Part shown: positions 1-11,764 of the stretch, in pieces
How the letters are laid out: each line of letters begins with the position of its first letter
How positions within the stretch are numbered: position 1 is the stretch's first letter
DNA from: Durusdinium trenchii
Taxonomy: Eukaryota > Sar > Dinophyceae > Suessiales > Symbiodiniaceae
Direction of reading: 5' to 3'
NCBI GenBank assembly: GCA_963970005.1
Contig: CAXAMN010008335.1
Span: 779,445 to 843,444, forward strand
Length of the DNA: 64,000 bases
Program-made: the position numbers and the translations under genes
Notes under the pieces: model-generated
Seen by the model: only the letters and a program-made list of their open reading frames with translations
Database searches by the model: none
Told to the model about the DNA's origin: nothing

Positions 1-1351
1 CAGAACCTGATGTTTCATGAAGCAGCGCAGCTTGAATCCCCGCAGGTTTCATCACTAAAAACATGTGCACCCCATTAAGGCCTACTCTCATATCCGTTGG
101 GACTAAGACTCCTTTTCTGGGAAGGCTCCCTGAAGTCACGAAGCCACCACTGGTCAAATTTTCAAATGAATCACTGGCCCTCTACATGTCTTCTAAACAA
201 GGTTCACCACCCGAGGTGCGTTGTAGGCCACCAGCTTCTCCTGGAAGATCTTCCGTGCTTCATCGTACACGAGACCTCAGTACCAGCTCGCTTCGCAGAC
301 GCGAGCGGCTCGTTTTAATCGCAGCACCGGTGGCACCGGTGGATCTTTCCTTGTATTTTTTCTCCGTGGGTGATGCCATCCCAACTCCAAGAGGGGGCCC
401 GGTGTGGTTGATATGTCAACCAAAAATGTCATGTGTCGCCATATGGTTTCCAAGATTACTGTCAATGACAATGTCAATTCATCAACCTGGATATAGTGGT
501 TAGTGGTTCATGGACACACACCTATATAGCGGCGGACCCGATGGCGAATCCAATCTCTGATTTCTGACCCAGGTGCGACTGACTCATCTCAGGCATTCAT
601 AGAGACCCCGCCCACAAACCCAAACCGAAAAGGGTGGACTGGTCAACCTCATTCGAACCTCAAAAACCAGAATCACCCTGGCATTCGCTGGATTGCTTTG
701 AAGGGACGGCAAGAATCTACAGGAAACCACGGGTGTTCACACGTTTTCACCCCTCAAACAGCTAAAAACATATGGGTTTCCCGTACATATATAGATGTCC
801 CATGATGTTCCCTTAAAAGCCAAATATCTGGGAATGTTTTCTATGTTTTATTAACATGTCGAAGTTCTCACCTCTTCCAAGCGGCGGTCCAACACGTCCC
901 GAAAGCCCTCCAGTTCCGTGACGTCGTAGGAGGAGTCAGGACTGCTGGAGTTGCTCCTGAGCGACGTGAGCGACGTGCTTCAGCGTATGGGGACCTTTAG
1001 GCAAACTGGAGGGTCTTGGAGAGTACATGGCACAATCCCCAAGTTAGGTGGCAAGTGCGGACCCCAATCTAGAGGAGTGTGGGAGGACAACAGCGAACAG
1101 GAAGTAAGGACATCTGCTCCACTTTTGACATTTGATCCAATCAAGTGGACATACCACCCCTCAAACAAACGCAGCGGTGCAAAGAACATCCACTGCAAAC
1201 AATTAATACCAAACCAAACCATGCCTGCTTGACTTGCAAGAGCACACACATGCAGCTTGCACCTTTCATCCAAGACAATATCGCCTTCAACCGCTTGATG
1301 CTTGCATGGGAATGCCCTGTCCTTTTTTAGCCCACCATCCTCCCCCCCTGC
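1..1351. other. No supported gene
   Basis: Short overlapping frames on both strands without coding bias. If the sulfotransferase gene continues, its last exons should lie here or beyond the edge; I could not identify them. Confidence 0.4.
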
Positions 1352-1422
1352 CGAAAAAATCCGGTCCCTCGTGCGGTCGGGCGGCGGTCGATCGTCTTCG
1401 AAGTCGGAGTACAGGCAAGGAC
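1352..1422 (-). CDS. Candidate internal exon, possibly 3' part of the sulfotransferase gene
   Basis: A 71-bp segment encodes 23 residues rich in D, P and R (core YSDFEDDRPPPDRTRD). It begins after CAG followed by G and ends at a GC donor. Codon use is GC3-rich with mostly purine first bases on this strand. It lies downstream of, and on the same strand as, the sulfotransferase exons, but its phase does not join directly to the exon ending at 2490, so at least one exon is missing between them. No family was recognised for this piece alone. Confidence 0.35.
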
Positions 1423-1801
1423 CTGCCACTGGGGACTGGGGCCGGGCCGGGTCTTGGGGCAATCCTCCAGGAACATGCTCACACATCCTTGCAACTCAGG
1501 TCGTTTCAGTGAATCCTCCAATGTCTGGACGGGCAGAGTGTGATTTCTTGAAAACATCTCAGAAGCCAACGACCCCTTTTTAGGGTGAGTCCGGAGTCAG
1601 ATTTCATCTCAAGAACTTCACATGCTTGGCTCTCACAAGAAAGCCACAGAAAGCATTGCGCCGGACGTGGATCCATTTGGATTCAGAAATGAGCTCCGCA
1701 TAGCTCACTAAGGGGTCATTGACTCATTGAACATCATTTCACCAAAGGACTGGTCATGACTTACTCCTTGACCGTCTTGCCTTACTCCCGGCCTCGCAAC
1801 G

Positions 1802-2176
1802 GTGCTGTTCCAAAAGGACCCGTCTAAAAAACTAAAACAAACCATCACGTACCGCTCACATCCAGTCCCCACCGCCGATCAGACCACACGACCGGAACCG
1901 ACCGGAACCTCCCAGCATCTGGTGCAAAAGGCACATGGAGAGGTCCCACTCCTCGAGGATCCCAACGAACCTGAGGCTTCAGTGGGCGACACGCGCCACA
2001 CCGTCGCTTCGCTTCCTTCGGCGCGAAAACTCGCGTCGCTGGCTTTTCTCGCGTCGCTTCCTTCGGCGTCAGGGCGTCTCACTTCCAGGGCGGAGGGGAG
2101 CGGTGAAACGGAGGCCAACAAAGTCGTGGAAAAAACTCAGGAACTTGAAGTGGTCCCTGTCGCTGGATTTGGGTGA
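1802..2176 (+). CDS. Open frame of unknown status
   Basis: A 124-codon frame whose last third is purine-rich and charged (RAEGSGETEANKVVEKTQEL). The opposite strand over 1960-2110 is equally open and also codon-biased, and contains a near-duplication of an AEGSDAR/AEGSEAT motif. I cannot decide which strand, if either, is translated. No domain recognised. Confidence 0.25.
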   Translation: MLFQKDPSKKLKQTITYRSHPVPTADQTTRPEPTGTSQHLVQKAHGEVPLLEDPNEPEASVGDTRHTVASLPSARKLASLAFLASLPSASGRLTSRAEGSGETEANKVVEKTQELEVVPVAGFG

Positions 2177-2489
2177 TGCTAAATATAGATCTAAATCTCA
2201 ACGGCTCGGTGGACTGTGGATCTTTGGAACCGGCCCGGGCTGCCCGGCCTGCACAATGATAGGTATGGTAGTTCACTATGTACTATGTTCACTACCTTTT
2301 GTAGCATAGATGGATGCCTTCCCCCTCCGCAAGCAAAGCACAATGGCCCCCGAAACACTGCTAATCCCTACGATTGATCGTTCAGCAGTTCAGCCCAAGA
2401 ATCAGAGTCCGAACCCCTGCTAGATTCTGTTTTGAATGCCTGGATTCGCACGGAAGAGCTAATGCTCAGCCACTAAGCGACCTGCTTAC

Positions 2490-5400
2490 CATTGATTGTA
2501 TAGCTTTCTTTGATCCATTTCTTCCTTGTTGGGGCGGTGTTCCCTCATGAAACTGGCCCTTTGGTCCATTGTGATCGTGCTCGCTACGGAAAAACCACCA
2601 AGGCGCACGAAGCCCTCTCGCAGGCGTCGAGCTGCTGCATGAGCATCCGCCTGTTTCTCCGATCGGAATCGCACCGGCACGATGGCGCTGCGGGAGGAAG
2701 GGAGTTTGGGAACGTTTCGTCATCGTCGATTGAGGTAGACTACACTAAGACAACTGGTAACTTTAACATGGGCCCTCTCTATATCAACGGGCTTTTCAAA
2801 GGTCAATTCTCCATGACCAGTGGCATCCGGTGGCACAAAGGAAGAAAGGTCAGGTCACATGGTGCAGATCAGACCTGTTAACAAACAGGTCTGACCAAGG
2901 TTGATCTGTTTCATCCCTTTTCCACCTGCTCGGCGTGGAGTGGATGTGTCTATCCCAAATACCAATAGCTACAGTGCGTCATGGTTCACTTGCAGGCCTT
3001 CGTGTAAAATAGCGATGTGTTTGCTTATACTGACTGCTACAGGTAATAGATGGTAATAGGATGTAATAGGACATACCCAACCAATCTCAAATCTCAAACA
3101 AATTGCCAAGTAATTCTCCACTTGTCCACTGGGACCTTTTTCCCCCTGACGGTCCTGGTGCCGCTCTCTCTTACGCAAACCGGTCCCCCGAGGGACTTCA
3201 GGTGCCTCCCGACTTCCGAGTCGTCTCCCGCACCTCGGTCACCTCGCACTTGGGCATTGGATCCACCGACTTGTTGCCCATGAGTTGGCACGTCATCAGC
3301 CCTCCCGGTACGGAACGAACGCTGCGAACCACGCGGAACCCGTTTTGGGCAGGTGTCCGGTCACCACCCGTGACGGAAGGAACGAACCGCCAAGCGGCCG
3401 GGTGGGTGGAAGTTGTGGTGCACCCCGTGACGGAACGATGCGAGGCACGAGGCGCGGCTGTTGAGAGAGTGATCGCGGAGGCGAGCAGCTTCACGATCAT
3501 CGGTTTCGTGTTAACCATGCCAAGTTTATTGCAACTTAATATATCTTCTCCATATCTTCTCCCTCGTAGCTTCTTGTTACTAGTAGCGATGGCCTCCAAC
3601 TTAATAGCGATGGCCTTCACCTAGTAGCGTAGCGTTCTTGTTGCTAATCATGAAAAAATACGATAATGATACTTATATAATACTAATGATACATAAAATG
3701 GTCGGTCGCGCCATGTGGGCCACGCCAAACGTGTCCTTCAATAAAAATGTAGGTGTATACATGTCTATGAGATGCTGATTGAAATCTGTGGAACTCGTGA
3801 CATGACTCGGTAAGCTTCAATCTAGAAATGTCTCAAAGAACTATAGGAGGGAAGAAAGGTGCTGCCACTTTAGCCTTTTAGACTCCAAGAATGACTCCAA
3901 GCGGTGCAAACGACCCATGACCAATACAAACAGACCTATGCTACCGATATGAACAATATCAAACAACATAATTATGCCCTTCTTCCCCTAGATCTTATCA
4001 ATGTAAATATCAATGCCACAGGCTCAGAATCAAGAGTTCCTTCTTTGACATCTCTCGCCCACTGCCCCCCTGGCCCACAGCGTCCCGAACGCTCCGCCCA
4101 GCGACGCGCCTTGCACGGCTTTGGCGTAAGAGGACCTCAGTGTTGAAGCAAAAACTGCCTAGCACAGCTCGCTGCCCAACGCCGCCTACACCAGCGTCCA
4201 AAATCGGATCTTGTCAAACCACTTGCGCTGGGATCACGTCCGGGAACGAACGGAGGAAGTAGTAGCGGGTGCAGTAATTAGTAGCGTCGCACATCTTCGC
4301 ATCGCAGCTGGTGGCATCGCATCACTTCTTCTACTTCATGGTAATCACCTGGAATGTTGCTTTTCCAAGTCGATATCCCGAAGCCCTCCAAAGTTGGAGC
4401 ACCCCACAGTCACGGCACCAACGGCAGCAACTCCGCCACACTTCAAAGCCACAGTCCGTCCGTCGTCCGTCTTTCTTTCCGCGGCGCGCGTTGGCGAAGC
4501 GCGAGGCCCCATGATCCCAGCGTGTGTCGTGGTAGGCGGAGAGGATGCGTTGCTCTGGCTGCCGCAGCATCGTCACCAGGTGGCCTAGCTGCAGCATCGC
4601 CGACTTGAGGGGAGGTGGTCGTGATATATCCAGCTCATGAGGGGAGGTGGTCGTGATATGTCCAGCTCAACTGAGCTTGACACCATAGGCACAACATGGC
4701 AACTCAAGTCAGCAAACACGTCCATGCATGGAAGAACAAAATCAACATGCCACGACATGAATATATACTTCAAACTAAGACTTAACCTAACCACCTGGTA
4801 GGAGGTTGCAGGTAAGAGAATTTGGCAATTATACAAAGCATGTCCTAGGTTCATTGGCTAAAGAAGCTTAATATCTGGCATCTCCTACCATCAAGACCAA
4901 GCAATCGAAATCAAAGATTGCGGAGGCTCTGGGTGATGACGAGAGATATTTACAAACGCTTAAGCTTTAAGGAGTCCTGATGGCACCCGGACTGAGCAAA
5001 GAACTCTTGGCACGGCGAAGGGGGTTCACTTCTGAGAAAACGCTGAGACATTGTGGTCAATTTGCTGTGCAGTGGTCCATGATTACTAGGATTCCAAACA
5101 ACGTGGATTCATGGCCGCCATTTCTTCATCGAAAACAATGATCAACCTATACCCGCTCGCTCTGGCTTCTTGGATGACTACCCCTCAAGCTCACCGTCAC
5201 TCACTACAGACGACCATCCAACAGGGCACGGCACGTGAAACTCACGACGCACACATAACGCACACATCCACATCGAGGACACATGAAATACATATACTCA
5301 CAGTCTACCCAGACACGACTAATGGGACTGGAATGCCGCCCCATTGACCCCCCCAAACGTTTCTCGGCAGTCCGGACTGGCAGTCCCAGACAGGTCGTGT

Positions 5401-7725
5401 CTGGGCTAAGTGGGATGCTCGCTACTTGCGCCTTGGCGACTTGGCTCAAGTCCCGGCTCGCGTCTGGTTGACACCGAAGGTACCACCGCCCGGCCTTTGT
5501 AGGTCTCGAAGTTGACACCGAGGCCCTCGTGGGTATTATGTGCAGAGTTGCAGGTGAACTTGCTCTCATCACAAACCTGCAGAGTCAGGGCATTGCTAGT
5601 TTGTTGGAGGCCATCACTAATTAGCAGGTTGCAGGCCGTTGTTATTAGGTTGCAGGCCATCGCTAGTAGGTTGGAGGCCATTGCTATTGGGTAACTCATC
5701 ATTGGCTCACGTTGCCTGACTCCATGGTGTCCTCCTGTGCTCCAAAGATATGACGCCACAAGAACTGAACAGAATGAAGTGAATCACGCACCTCCAAGGG
5801 AATTCTCTCTTCTGTGCTTGTTCTAGGTCAACCCTGCCAATGCTGCGTCCATCAGAGAAACCCTCGCCATCATTGGCTTCAAACACATGTGCATCAAAGC
5901 TCAACCACTATAGGTTCCTACCCTCGGCAAATCTGGAACTAGACCTGGTCAGGTTTCAACACCAGCACACGGGTGCGCATTGGAGGGAGACCTCCATAGA
6001 TTCCCTTGAAGAACGACTCTAGACCAGGGTAGAACCTTGGTGGTGAGGGGTTTCCAACGCACATACCAGCACCCGACTCGTCACAGGTCTCCGAAATGGT
6101 AGCATGTTGCAGACCTTAGAGGAGATCGCAGGTGGTGACCTGGCAGGTTTTCGGGTGCTTATACGCCAACACCGCCGAAGAAGCACTGCTGCCGACCTTG
6201 GGGCACTGGTGCCAGAAGTCTCGCTCAAAGGACTTGGACCTCGCGCACGCTGCGCAAGCTCACGGAGAACGGAAGCTCCCACCAGCGACCCAAGTGATTC
6301 GGAGGGAAGCAGGGCTCCGAGAGTTCGAGATGTTCGATCTGCATTTCACGGCCACGGGGTCAACTGCATGTCTGTCTGCATTTCAACCACCTTCGATCGA
6401 AGGGAATACGGATGTCCACATCTTTTGATAGAAGCCCGAAGAAGCTTCCCCCTTAGTGTGTGGATTCCCTAGTAAGAGACCAATTGGTCAATGGTTGGGC
6501 ATGCCAGCTGTTCCAACGGTTCAGCAGTTTGAAACACAAGTCGACCAGAAGTATGACAGAAAATCAGGTTGCTAAAGCGTTCCCTATTCCCAAACAGGGC
6601 ATCATTAGGACATGATGGCACTGATTCAGGAAGCTTGGTTGGATTTCTGTGGGTAATGATCATGACGCTACAGTGGCCGCAGTTGAGCAACAATTCCAGG
6701 AGACTTGTAGACTCTCAAAAAGTCCACAAGATCCTGCGCAAAGAGTTTGCACAACGTGAAGCAAAGTTACCCAAAAGTGCACTACAGTAGATGCTAATTG
6801 AAAATGGTTTCATGATGTTTCATGTTCGCAGGCGTCTGGCTTAATTACCAGACACCTTCCCAGCTGAGCAGCAAATAATCCTCGTCCACGCGATAGTCCA
6901 AGTCCACTTCAGGACAAACTCCCGGTAGGTGGATGAGAGCGTTCCTGAGGACATCTGCCATCTGGCGGTAAAATCAACAGATCGACCGAACATCAGACCG
7001 AGCCACATGACCCAACTCCACCGAGCCACATGAAGGATCCAGTCAGACCATCCAAAGAGATGGGTCACACCCCTTGTGGGAAAGATGGAAAGGAAGGGCC
7101 AGTCAAATCGAAAAGGAGCCCAGCACTAGAAAAATTTCCAAGGCTGTGGAACCACAAGATTCTCGTGTAGGACCATTGCGTCTCCCGTTTTGTGGGGACC
7201 ATTGCAAGGAGATGCAAGGAGGTATAAAGTGCGTTCTACTTTTGATCAGCTCACCCTATATCAAGAGTGCATCAATAATCCTTGTTCCTACTAGCGTTCT
7301 TGTTACTACTAGTAAGGCACCTGTTACTAGTAGCGTGGCACTTGTTTCTAAATAAACACAACATGCCCCTCAAAAGTCGAACTTGCAAGTCCCCAGTAGA
7401 TTCCTTTGCTAGTAATTACAATTCTAATTAAATTCTTATTGTTACTAGTAGTAAGGCACTTGTTCCTAGTAGCTTCTTGTTACTAGTAGTAAGGCACCTG
7501 TTACTACTAGTAAGGCACTTGTTACTAGTAGCTTTGTTACTTGCCCCTCAAAAGTCGAACTTGCAAGTCCCCTTGTTTGAGCTGCAGCGCATCTTTTGTC
7601 GGTCCAGGACATTCTGTACGACCTGTAAGCTGTCGCCGCGCCACGCTGCCTCTCCCCCTCTGGTGGACCCCGATTCGGAGACAGCTCCGAGTGACAAGAA
7701 CGACGTGCCGCATTTCGGTATGTGC
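2490..7725 (-). CDS. Sulfotransferase family protein (multi-exon, partial)
   Basis: Transfers sulfate from PAPS to a carbohydrate or protein acceptor, probably in the Golgi (family knowledge). Exons in transcript order: 7725-7623, 5576-5495, 4588-4503, 4135-4110, 3301-3234, 2650-2490. The first holds the 5'-phosphosulfate loop HIPKCGTSF; the third holds LRQPEQRILSAYHD, the 3'-phosphate-binding block; the fourth is a 26-bp exon SSYAKAVQ; the fifth reads LMTCQLMGN, matching the usual GCQxKML-like segment; the last contains ARRLREGFVRLGGF, matching the C-terminal rL.egFafvGl signature. Phase agrees at 7623/5576, 4503/4135, 4110/3301 and 3234/2650; it does not between 5495 and 4588, so an exon is probably missing there. 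Donors are GT at 7622, 3233 and 2489 and GC at 5494, 4502 and 4109. The exon ending at 2490 has a GTAAGC donor, so more 3' sequence exists. Confidence 0.83.
3562..3642. repeat. ACTAGTAGC / GCGATGGCCTCCAAC repeat (family C)
   Basis: Contains TTCTTGTTACTAGTAGCGAT and two copies of GCGATGGCCT. In the intron before sulfotransferase exon 3301-3234. Confidence 0.75.
4606..4669. repeat. 32-bp tandem duplication
   Basis: Two adjacent copies of a unit starting TGAGGGGAGGTGGTCGTGAT, one base different. Just upstream (minus) of the LRQPEQR exon. Confidence 0.85.
5308..5405. mobile_element. CCCAGACAC hairpin element (family B)
   Basis: Starts CCCAGACACGACTAATGGGA and ends with the inverted form CAGGTCGTGTCTGGG. 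Lies in the intron after the sulfotransferase exon 5576-5495. Confidence 0.8.
5595..5694. repeat. Family C repeat beside a 3' splice site
   Basis: Four to five ~20-bp units of the form TTGGAGGCCATCGCTAGTAG. Ends 18 bp from the acceptor of sulfotransferase exon 5576-5495. Confidence 0.8.
7281..7345. repeat. Family C repeat
   Basis: Units of TTGTTACTACTAGTAAGGCA and GTTACTAGTAGCGTGGCAC, in the sulfotransferase intron 7622-5577. Confidence 0.75.
7437..7540. repeat. Family C repeat
   Basis: Five units of TTACTAGTAG(T)AAGGCACTTG-type. Together with 7281-7345 it fills part of one intron; the segment AAAAGTCGAACTTGCAAGTC is also duplicated at 7373 and 7550. Confidence 0.78.
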
Positions 7726-8285
7726 CTCAGTGTCGGAAGTGGACCCCCGGGCGCCATGAGCCGGATCTGCGGACGCACTGGGGTGGCGGACTGGAAAGAA
7801 AGCGGCCGCAGTCCGCGAGCTCGCGACAGGGGCCAGCTACTGCGGCGGACGATGATGGCTTTGCGTGGAGTCGATTAGATTCTCCAACACTTACATCTTG
7901 CATGGTTGGGTGATCGCATTTGTGGTGTCGGCCATTGAAGTATAGCTGGGGAGAATAAAGAAAACACACACACCGCCTGGAAGGGAGGATGAGGGTTGGA
8001 TCGATTTGCCCTTCAGTTCGTGGTTCCACTCACGACTCGACCGGTGGAACCACGGCGCAACTCAACCGGGCACCGCGAAGGCACTTATAGGGTTCCCCGT
8101 CTCAGTGATGATCTTCATCTCCCAGTCCCACAACCTATCTGGGACTGCCATATTGGCCGATCTGTTGCTGGGGCCAAAGGGGGGTCGTATTGATTATGTA
8201 GGCTTGTAACGCTTATAACTTATAACGCTTTTAACATCTTATAACTTATATTCTATACATGGATGGTCTGGGAAGACCCTGTCAC

Positions 8286-8440
8286 CCTCCACGCCCTCTT
8301 CTGGGTCTTAGCTTTGAAAGCCTCCAACTCCCGTGCCAGGCCCAGCAGCAAGAACTTCAAGGGCTCGGCCCTACGAAGCAACTCCGTGCCAGGCTCAGTG
8401 TCCAAGCTCAGCTGCAGCTGGAGAAGCCAAGGATCGGTGC
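8286..8440 (-). CDS. Exon just upstream of the sulfotransferase PAPS-loop exon
   Basis: A 155-bp, 51-codon exon starting after TCAG followed by G. It encodes a leucine-rich amphipathic segment (TELLRRAEPLKFLLLGLARE) ending in KTQKRAWR. A GT donor at 8285 gives phase 0; a GA donor four bases earlier would leave TG, which joins in phase to the G of the next exon to give W-HIPKCGTSF. The second choice fits the sulfotransferase best but needs a GA-AG intron. Likely the N-terminal part of that protein. Confidence 0.5.
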
Positions 8441-9221
8441 CTGATCCAACATGTACAGACTTAAGGGGTGAAACCTGCCTGTTGTTGGAGGAACACCAAG
8501 GCGAACACATGGAAACACACGGCAAAACAAAGAAACAAACTTCCAGGACCCCCTATATATAGGGTTTTCTATGCTCCTTAGAGGTGATTCGGGGTGTCCA
8601 TCCACCACCCGTTGTGGGTCCTGGTTCTTTCCCTTTTCGATGCATGAGATTTGGCTTCAGCTGATGCCCGTTCCCACCCAGCAGGTTGGCGCTTCCTCGC
8701 GCCTGCACACGTCTCGACGTTTCCAGCCGCGCCGGCGAAGCCTGCACCGGATACACAACATGCGGCACTACGCTGCTCTGAGTGAGGTGGAGAGACGGTG
8801 TTCCGAAGAGTTACTTACAGTATATACGTCCTTCTGAATCTCTGTTCTTCCATTGTCTTCCCAGAAACAACACTAGGTCATACCCCGGGGGGGGGTCCTA
8901 TTTAAAAACTCCAACAATGATCGAGAAACATGCAAAACGTACATTGGCCCCTGGTCTGTTGGGGGAGGTTTTCTTAGCTGCCGTTGGCCTCGGACCACTC
9001 AAGGCTTTCCACTGAGGGAAGGTCCTCTTGAGTCCCACTACTCCACTTGCTTCAACTCAAAACTTGCATGTTCTTCAGGAAATGAAGGCCTGGTTCCTTG
9101 ATGTTCCTTGCAGTTCCTTCCAGTTCGTTTCCAGACTCAGTTTCCCCGCAGATTTGAGGAGTTTTCTGCATGGTTTCCTGACTCTCTCACGCGACATGAG
9201 TGGTTCCCCCTTCGAGTGGTC

Positions 9222-9324
9222 AGGCCAATGTGGTGAAGAAAGGCCAGTGCCCGCGTCCGAAGGGACGGAGAGCCAGAGCTCTCTAGAGGGCTCAGAGTTG
9301 GATGTTGAGGTCTTCTTGCAAAAG
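9222..9324 (+). CDS. Weak plus-strand coding signal
   Basis: Inside an open frame running to 9384, an acidic stretch (ASEGTESQSSLEGSELDVEV) has strong purine-first codons on the plus strand, opposite to the neighbouring exons. It runs straight into a copy of the ACTAGTAGC repeat. It may be a lone exon of another gene or chance. Low confidence. Confidence 0.22.
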
Positions 9325-9371
9325 GGCATCGCGACTCGAACGGAACAAGCACGCTACGAACGTGGCTCCTG

Positions 9372-9483
9372 GCCTTACTACTAGGAAAAAGAAGCTACTG
9401 GGAGCAAGGGCATCGCTACTAGTATCAAAGAAGGGCATTACTACTAGCATTCTTGCTATTAGTAACAAGAAGCTACTATTGGG
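9372..9483. repeat. Family C repeat
   Basis: Inverted units CTACTAGGAAAAAGAAGC and GGCATCGCTACTAGTATC, preceded by GGGCATCGCGACTCGAACGG, which recurs at 31229. Confidence 0.78.
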
Positions 9484-9774
9484 AGCTGTGGAATTTGATG
9501 GAATTTTGCACTCCTCAGATCCGTCCCACCTGCAATCAGCCAGCGATACATGCCAGCTTCCCGCTCAGCTGGCTCAGCCCCGCCATGGGGCCATCGAGAT
9601 CGGTGTGGAGACCATTTGTGCTACCGATGGGTTGATCTGGACTCCTACACGATAAGTCAAGTGTTGATGGTGTGAGACGTCTGCAACATTGAACTTCTGC
9701 CAGATGTCTCTTCGAACAAACCGCCTTAACCTTGGTCCGATCGGCCTGCCCATCGCATGTGTTTTGGGATCTAC

Positions 9775-9869
9775 AAACCCATCACTTTCCGCTTCTCTTC
9801 GGTGCCGCTTCTCTTCGGTGAATCGGTGCTTCGGTCGGTTCGGTCCTCGCTCGATCCGCCGAGCGTGGT
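9775..9869 (-). CDS. Candidate exon, basic, upstream of the sulfotransferase
   Basis: A 95-bp segment encodes 31 residues, very basic (RFTEEKRHRREAESDGF). It has an AG acceptor and a GTAGAT donor. Its first two bases complete a codon with the last base of the exon ending at 10520, so the two probably join directly. No domain recognised. Confidence 0.42.
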
Positions 9870-10519
9870 CTGCGCATTGAGGACTGGACATGCAAAAATG
9901 TCTAGGTTATGGCTACATAAGGTGTGCTAAACAAGTGCCCGGCTTCCCACTTTGATCATCTGTGATCATCTGGGATGTTTGGACTATTGTTTCAGGAAGA
10001 TCCTTGCCTGTAACCCCAGGTGGTGGATAAAACTTGTTGTGAGGCTTGCGATTTCTTCAACTGGTGCTGCAGGAATTGTTCCTTCAGTCGAATCCTACCA
10101 AAGCACTATAGAGCTATTTAATAGCAAGTTACCTGCAATCCCAAGAATTAGTTGGTCGGCAACACATGCCACAATATGCAGCCTCATATAGCCTGATCAA
10201 ACTCCACCTCCACCATAATTCTTTTTGGACACTCACGCCGGAATGGTATTTTTTTATTTTTTGTGGCACAGCCTACGCGCACCACCGAGTGGCTGTGCTT
10301 TAAAGCACTTTTGCAAACGCACTCCGAACAGTCTTGTTACGGAGGCGTACCGTGGAAAACACGTTGCTCGGCGAGCTCGACGGTCGACCATGGTCGTGGT
10401 CAAGCAAGCAAAGGTTCTTGGGATGACATGTTCGGTGTAGTGCACACAATTTCACAGGACATGACACTCGACACCCTGCAGAAATGAATTGCTGACCCTC
10501 TGGGAGACTTGTACGACAC

Positions 10520-10657
10520 CCTGCAGGTGCGTCACTTGGTCCCGAAAAATGCCCGAAGCCTCCCGAAGCCACCCGTGCTTCACTCGGTCGGCCGAGGTTC
10601 CCGCTCGATCCGACTGAGCGACGTTCAGGACCCCCAGCTTTGCAAGCTTTGCGGCAT
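10520..10657 (-). CDS. Candidate exon upstream of the sulfotransferase
   Basis: A 138-bp exon of 45 codons with clear coding bias (AAKLAKLGVLNVAQ ... SGIFRDQVTHLQ). Acceptor CCCAG; donor GT directly after CTGCAGG. A second CTGCAGGGTGTCG copy lies ~36 bp further on and could be an alternative donor, which would extend the exon by 12 codons. In phase with the exon at 9869. Probably N-terminal sequence of the sulfotransferase gene or of a small separate gene. Confidence 0.5.
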
Positions 10658-10761
10658 CTGGGCGGTTTTGGGAGGAACCCCCTGGGCAGCATTGTGACAT
10701 TCCTGCCACAAAGGAACCCCCTCAGGAGCAGCCCTCAGTTCCAGGAGCTGGTGCACGCCTC

Positions 10762-10805
10762 AAGGGAGGGAGGGCGAGGGCGAGGGAGGGAGGGCGAGGG
10801 CGAGT
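10762..10805. repeat. GAGGGAGGGCGAGGGC tandem repeat
   Basis: Two ~20-bp units of purine-rich sequence with internal GAGGG/GCGAGGG periodicity. Confidence 0.8.
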
Positions 10806-11468
10806 TTGAGAGGAAAGAATCCCTCATGTATGAGGGGTCAAAAATGTGTGTAGGCATAAACAACCTATCTTTATGATATGTAATACGATATGTATGTATA
10901 CCGCGTATGAGTTAATAAATATTGTAACCTAGAGATCATACACACATGGAGAAGCGGTTTCAAAAAGCATGGTCCTGTTGACATTTGAGTGAGGGATTCT
11001 TTCTTGAGGATCGCCATCACCTGAAGGGTGATAAGTTAGCACCTCTGGCAGAAAGAAGGCAAACACAAGCAGCAGGGGTGCTGGACGCACATTCTTGTCA
11101 TTCTCCACTCACTTAGGGACAGAAAAACAGAATCTCCGCGCCGACTCCAGGGGCAGGTCATGCGTCACTATATGATACGTCTATTGAAAGCTGGGTATGG
11201 TTTATCGACTGGGTTCTAGTTATTCTGGGATGGTAGGAGCCATGGGCCATGCTGGAGGGATGCTACGTCTGACGCCTGGTGGATCTGGACCCTTCCTGCT
11301 GCATTCCACCTGGTAAGGGGAGCATCTTCCCATCCAGAGGGGAGCAAACAAGGATGTCCACTGATGTTCTCTGGCCCTGCACAACAACACTCGGGAGTCG
11401 AAAAATTCCACGGCGTATTCCTGCAAGGCCTTTATTCAACAACAAACGAACAGTAAATATTATATACA

Positions 11469-11553
11469 CCAGGAGTCACAAAGGGGTGGTGTTTAGTCCC
11501 TAAATGAGTGGATCATGGACACCCCTAACCTCCATTAAGCACCCCTTTGTACC
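11469..11553. mobile_element. CAGGAGTCACAAAGGGGTG element (family D)
   Basis: AGGAGTCACAAAGGGGTGGT ... CACCCCTTTGTACCACT, with GAGTGGATCATGGACACCCC in the centre. Inverted ends. Confidence 0.75.
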
Positions 11554-11627
11554 ACTTCATCTTCCCTATGTATAGCCCCTGCTTCTGGTCGATGGGCTGA
11601 AAATTCGGGCTCCAAAACCGCCTGTGT

Positions 11628-11712
11628 CTACCTCTGTGGGCCGGTGACACAAAACACATACCTCTGTCATTCTGTCTGCCTCTGTGGGCCTTTGTCTACC
11701 TCTGTGGGCTGG
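11628..11712. repeat. CTACCTCTGTGGGCC interspersed repeat
   Basis: Three to four imperfect copies of CTACCTCTGTGGGCCTTTG just past the transporter stop codon; possibly part of its 3' UTR. Confidence 0.65.
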
Positions 11713-11764
11713 TTCCACCAGGGTTGGGAGACGAGCCCACTCCTCTTGGATCTCTCGGCTCTCT

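Noticed and set aside
2400-2490. tRNA-like or SINE-like sequence (minus strand GCTTAGTGGCTGAGCATTAG ... GGGGTTCGGACTC).
   Set aside because: The T-arm-like stem-loop is offset by one base and no acceptor stem closes. Could be a decayed tRNA-derived SINE, but not supportable.
6132-6428. Plus-strand 98-codon frame with some coding bias.
   Set aside because: Two plus frames and one minus frame look equally good, and none has clear splice sites.
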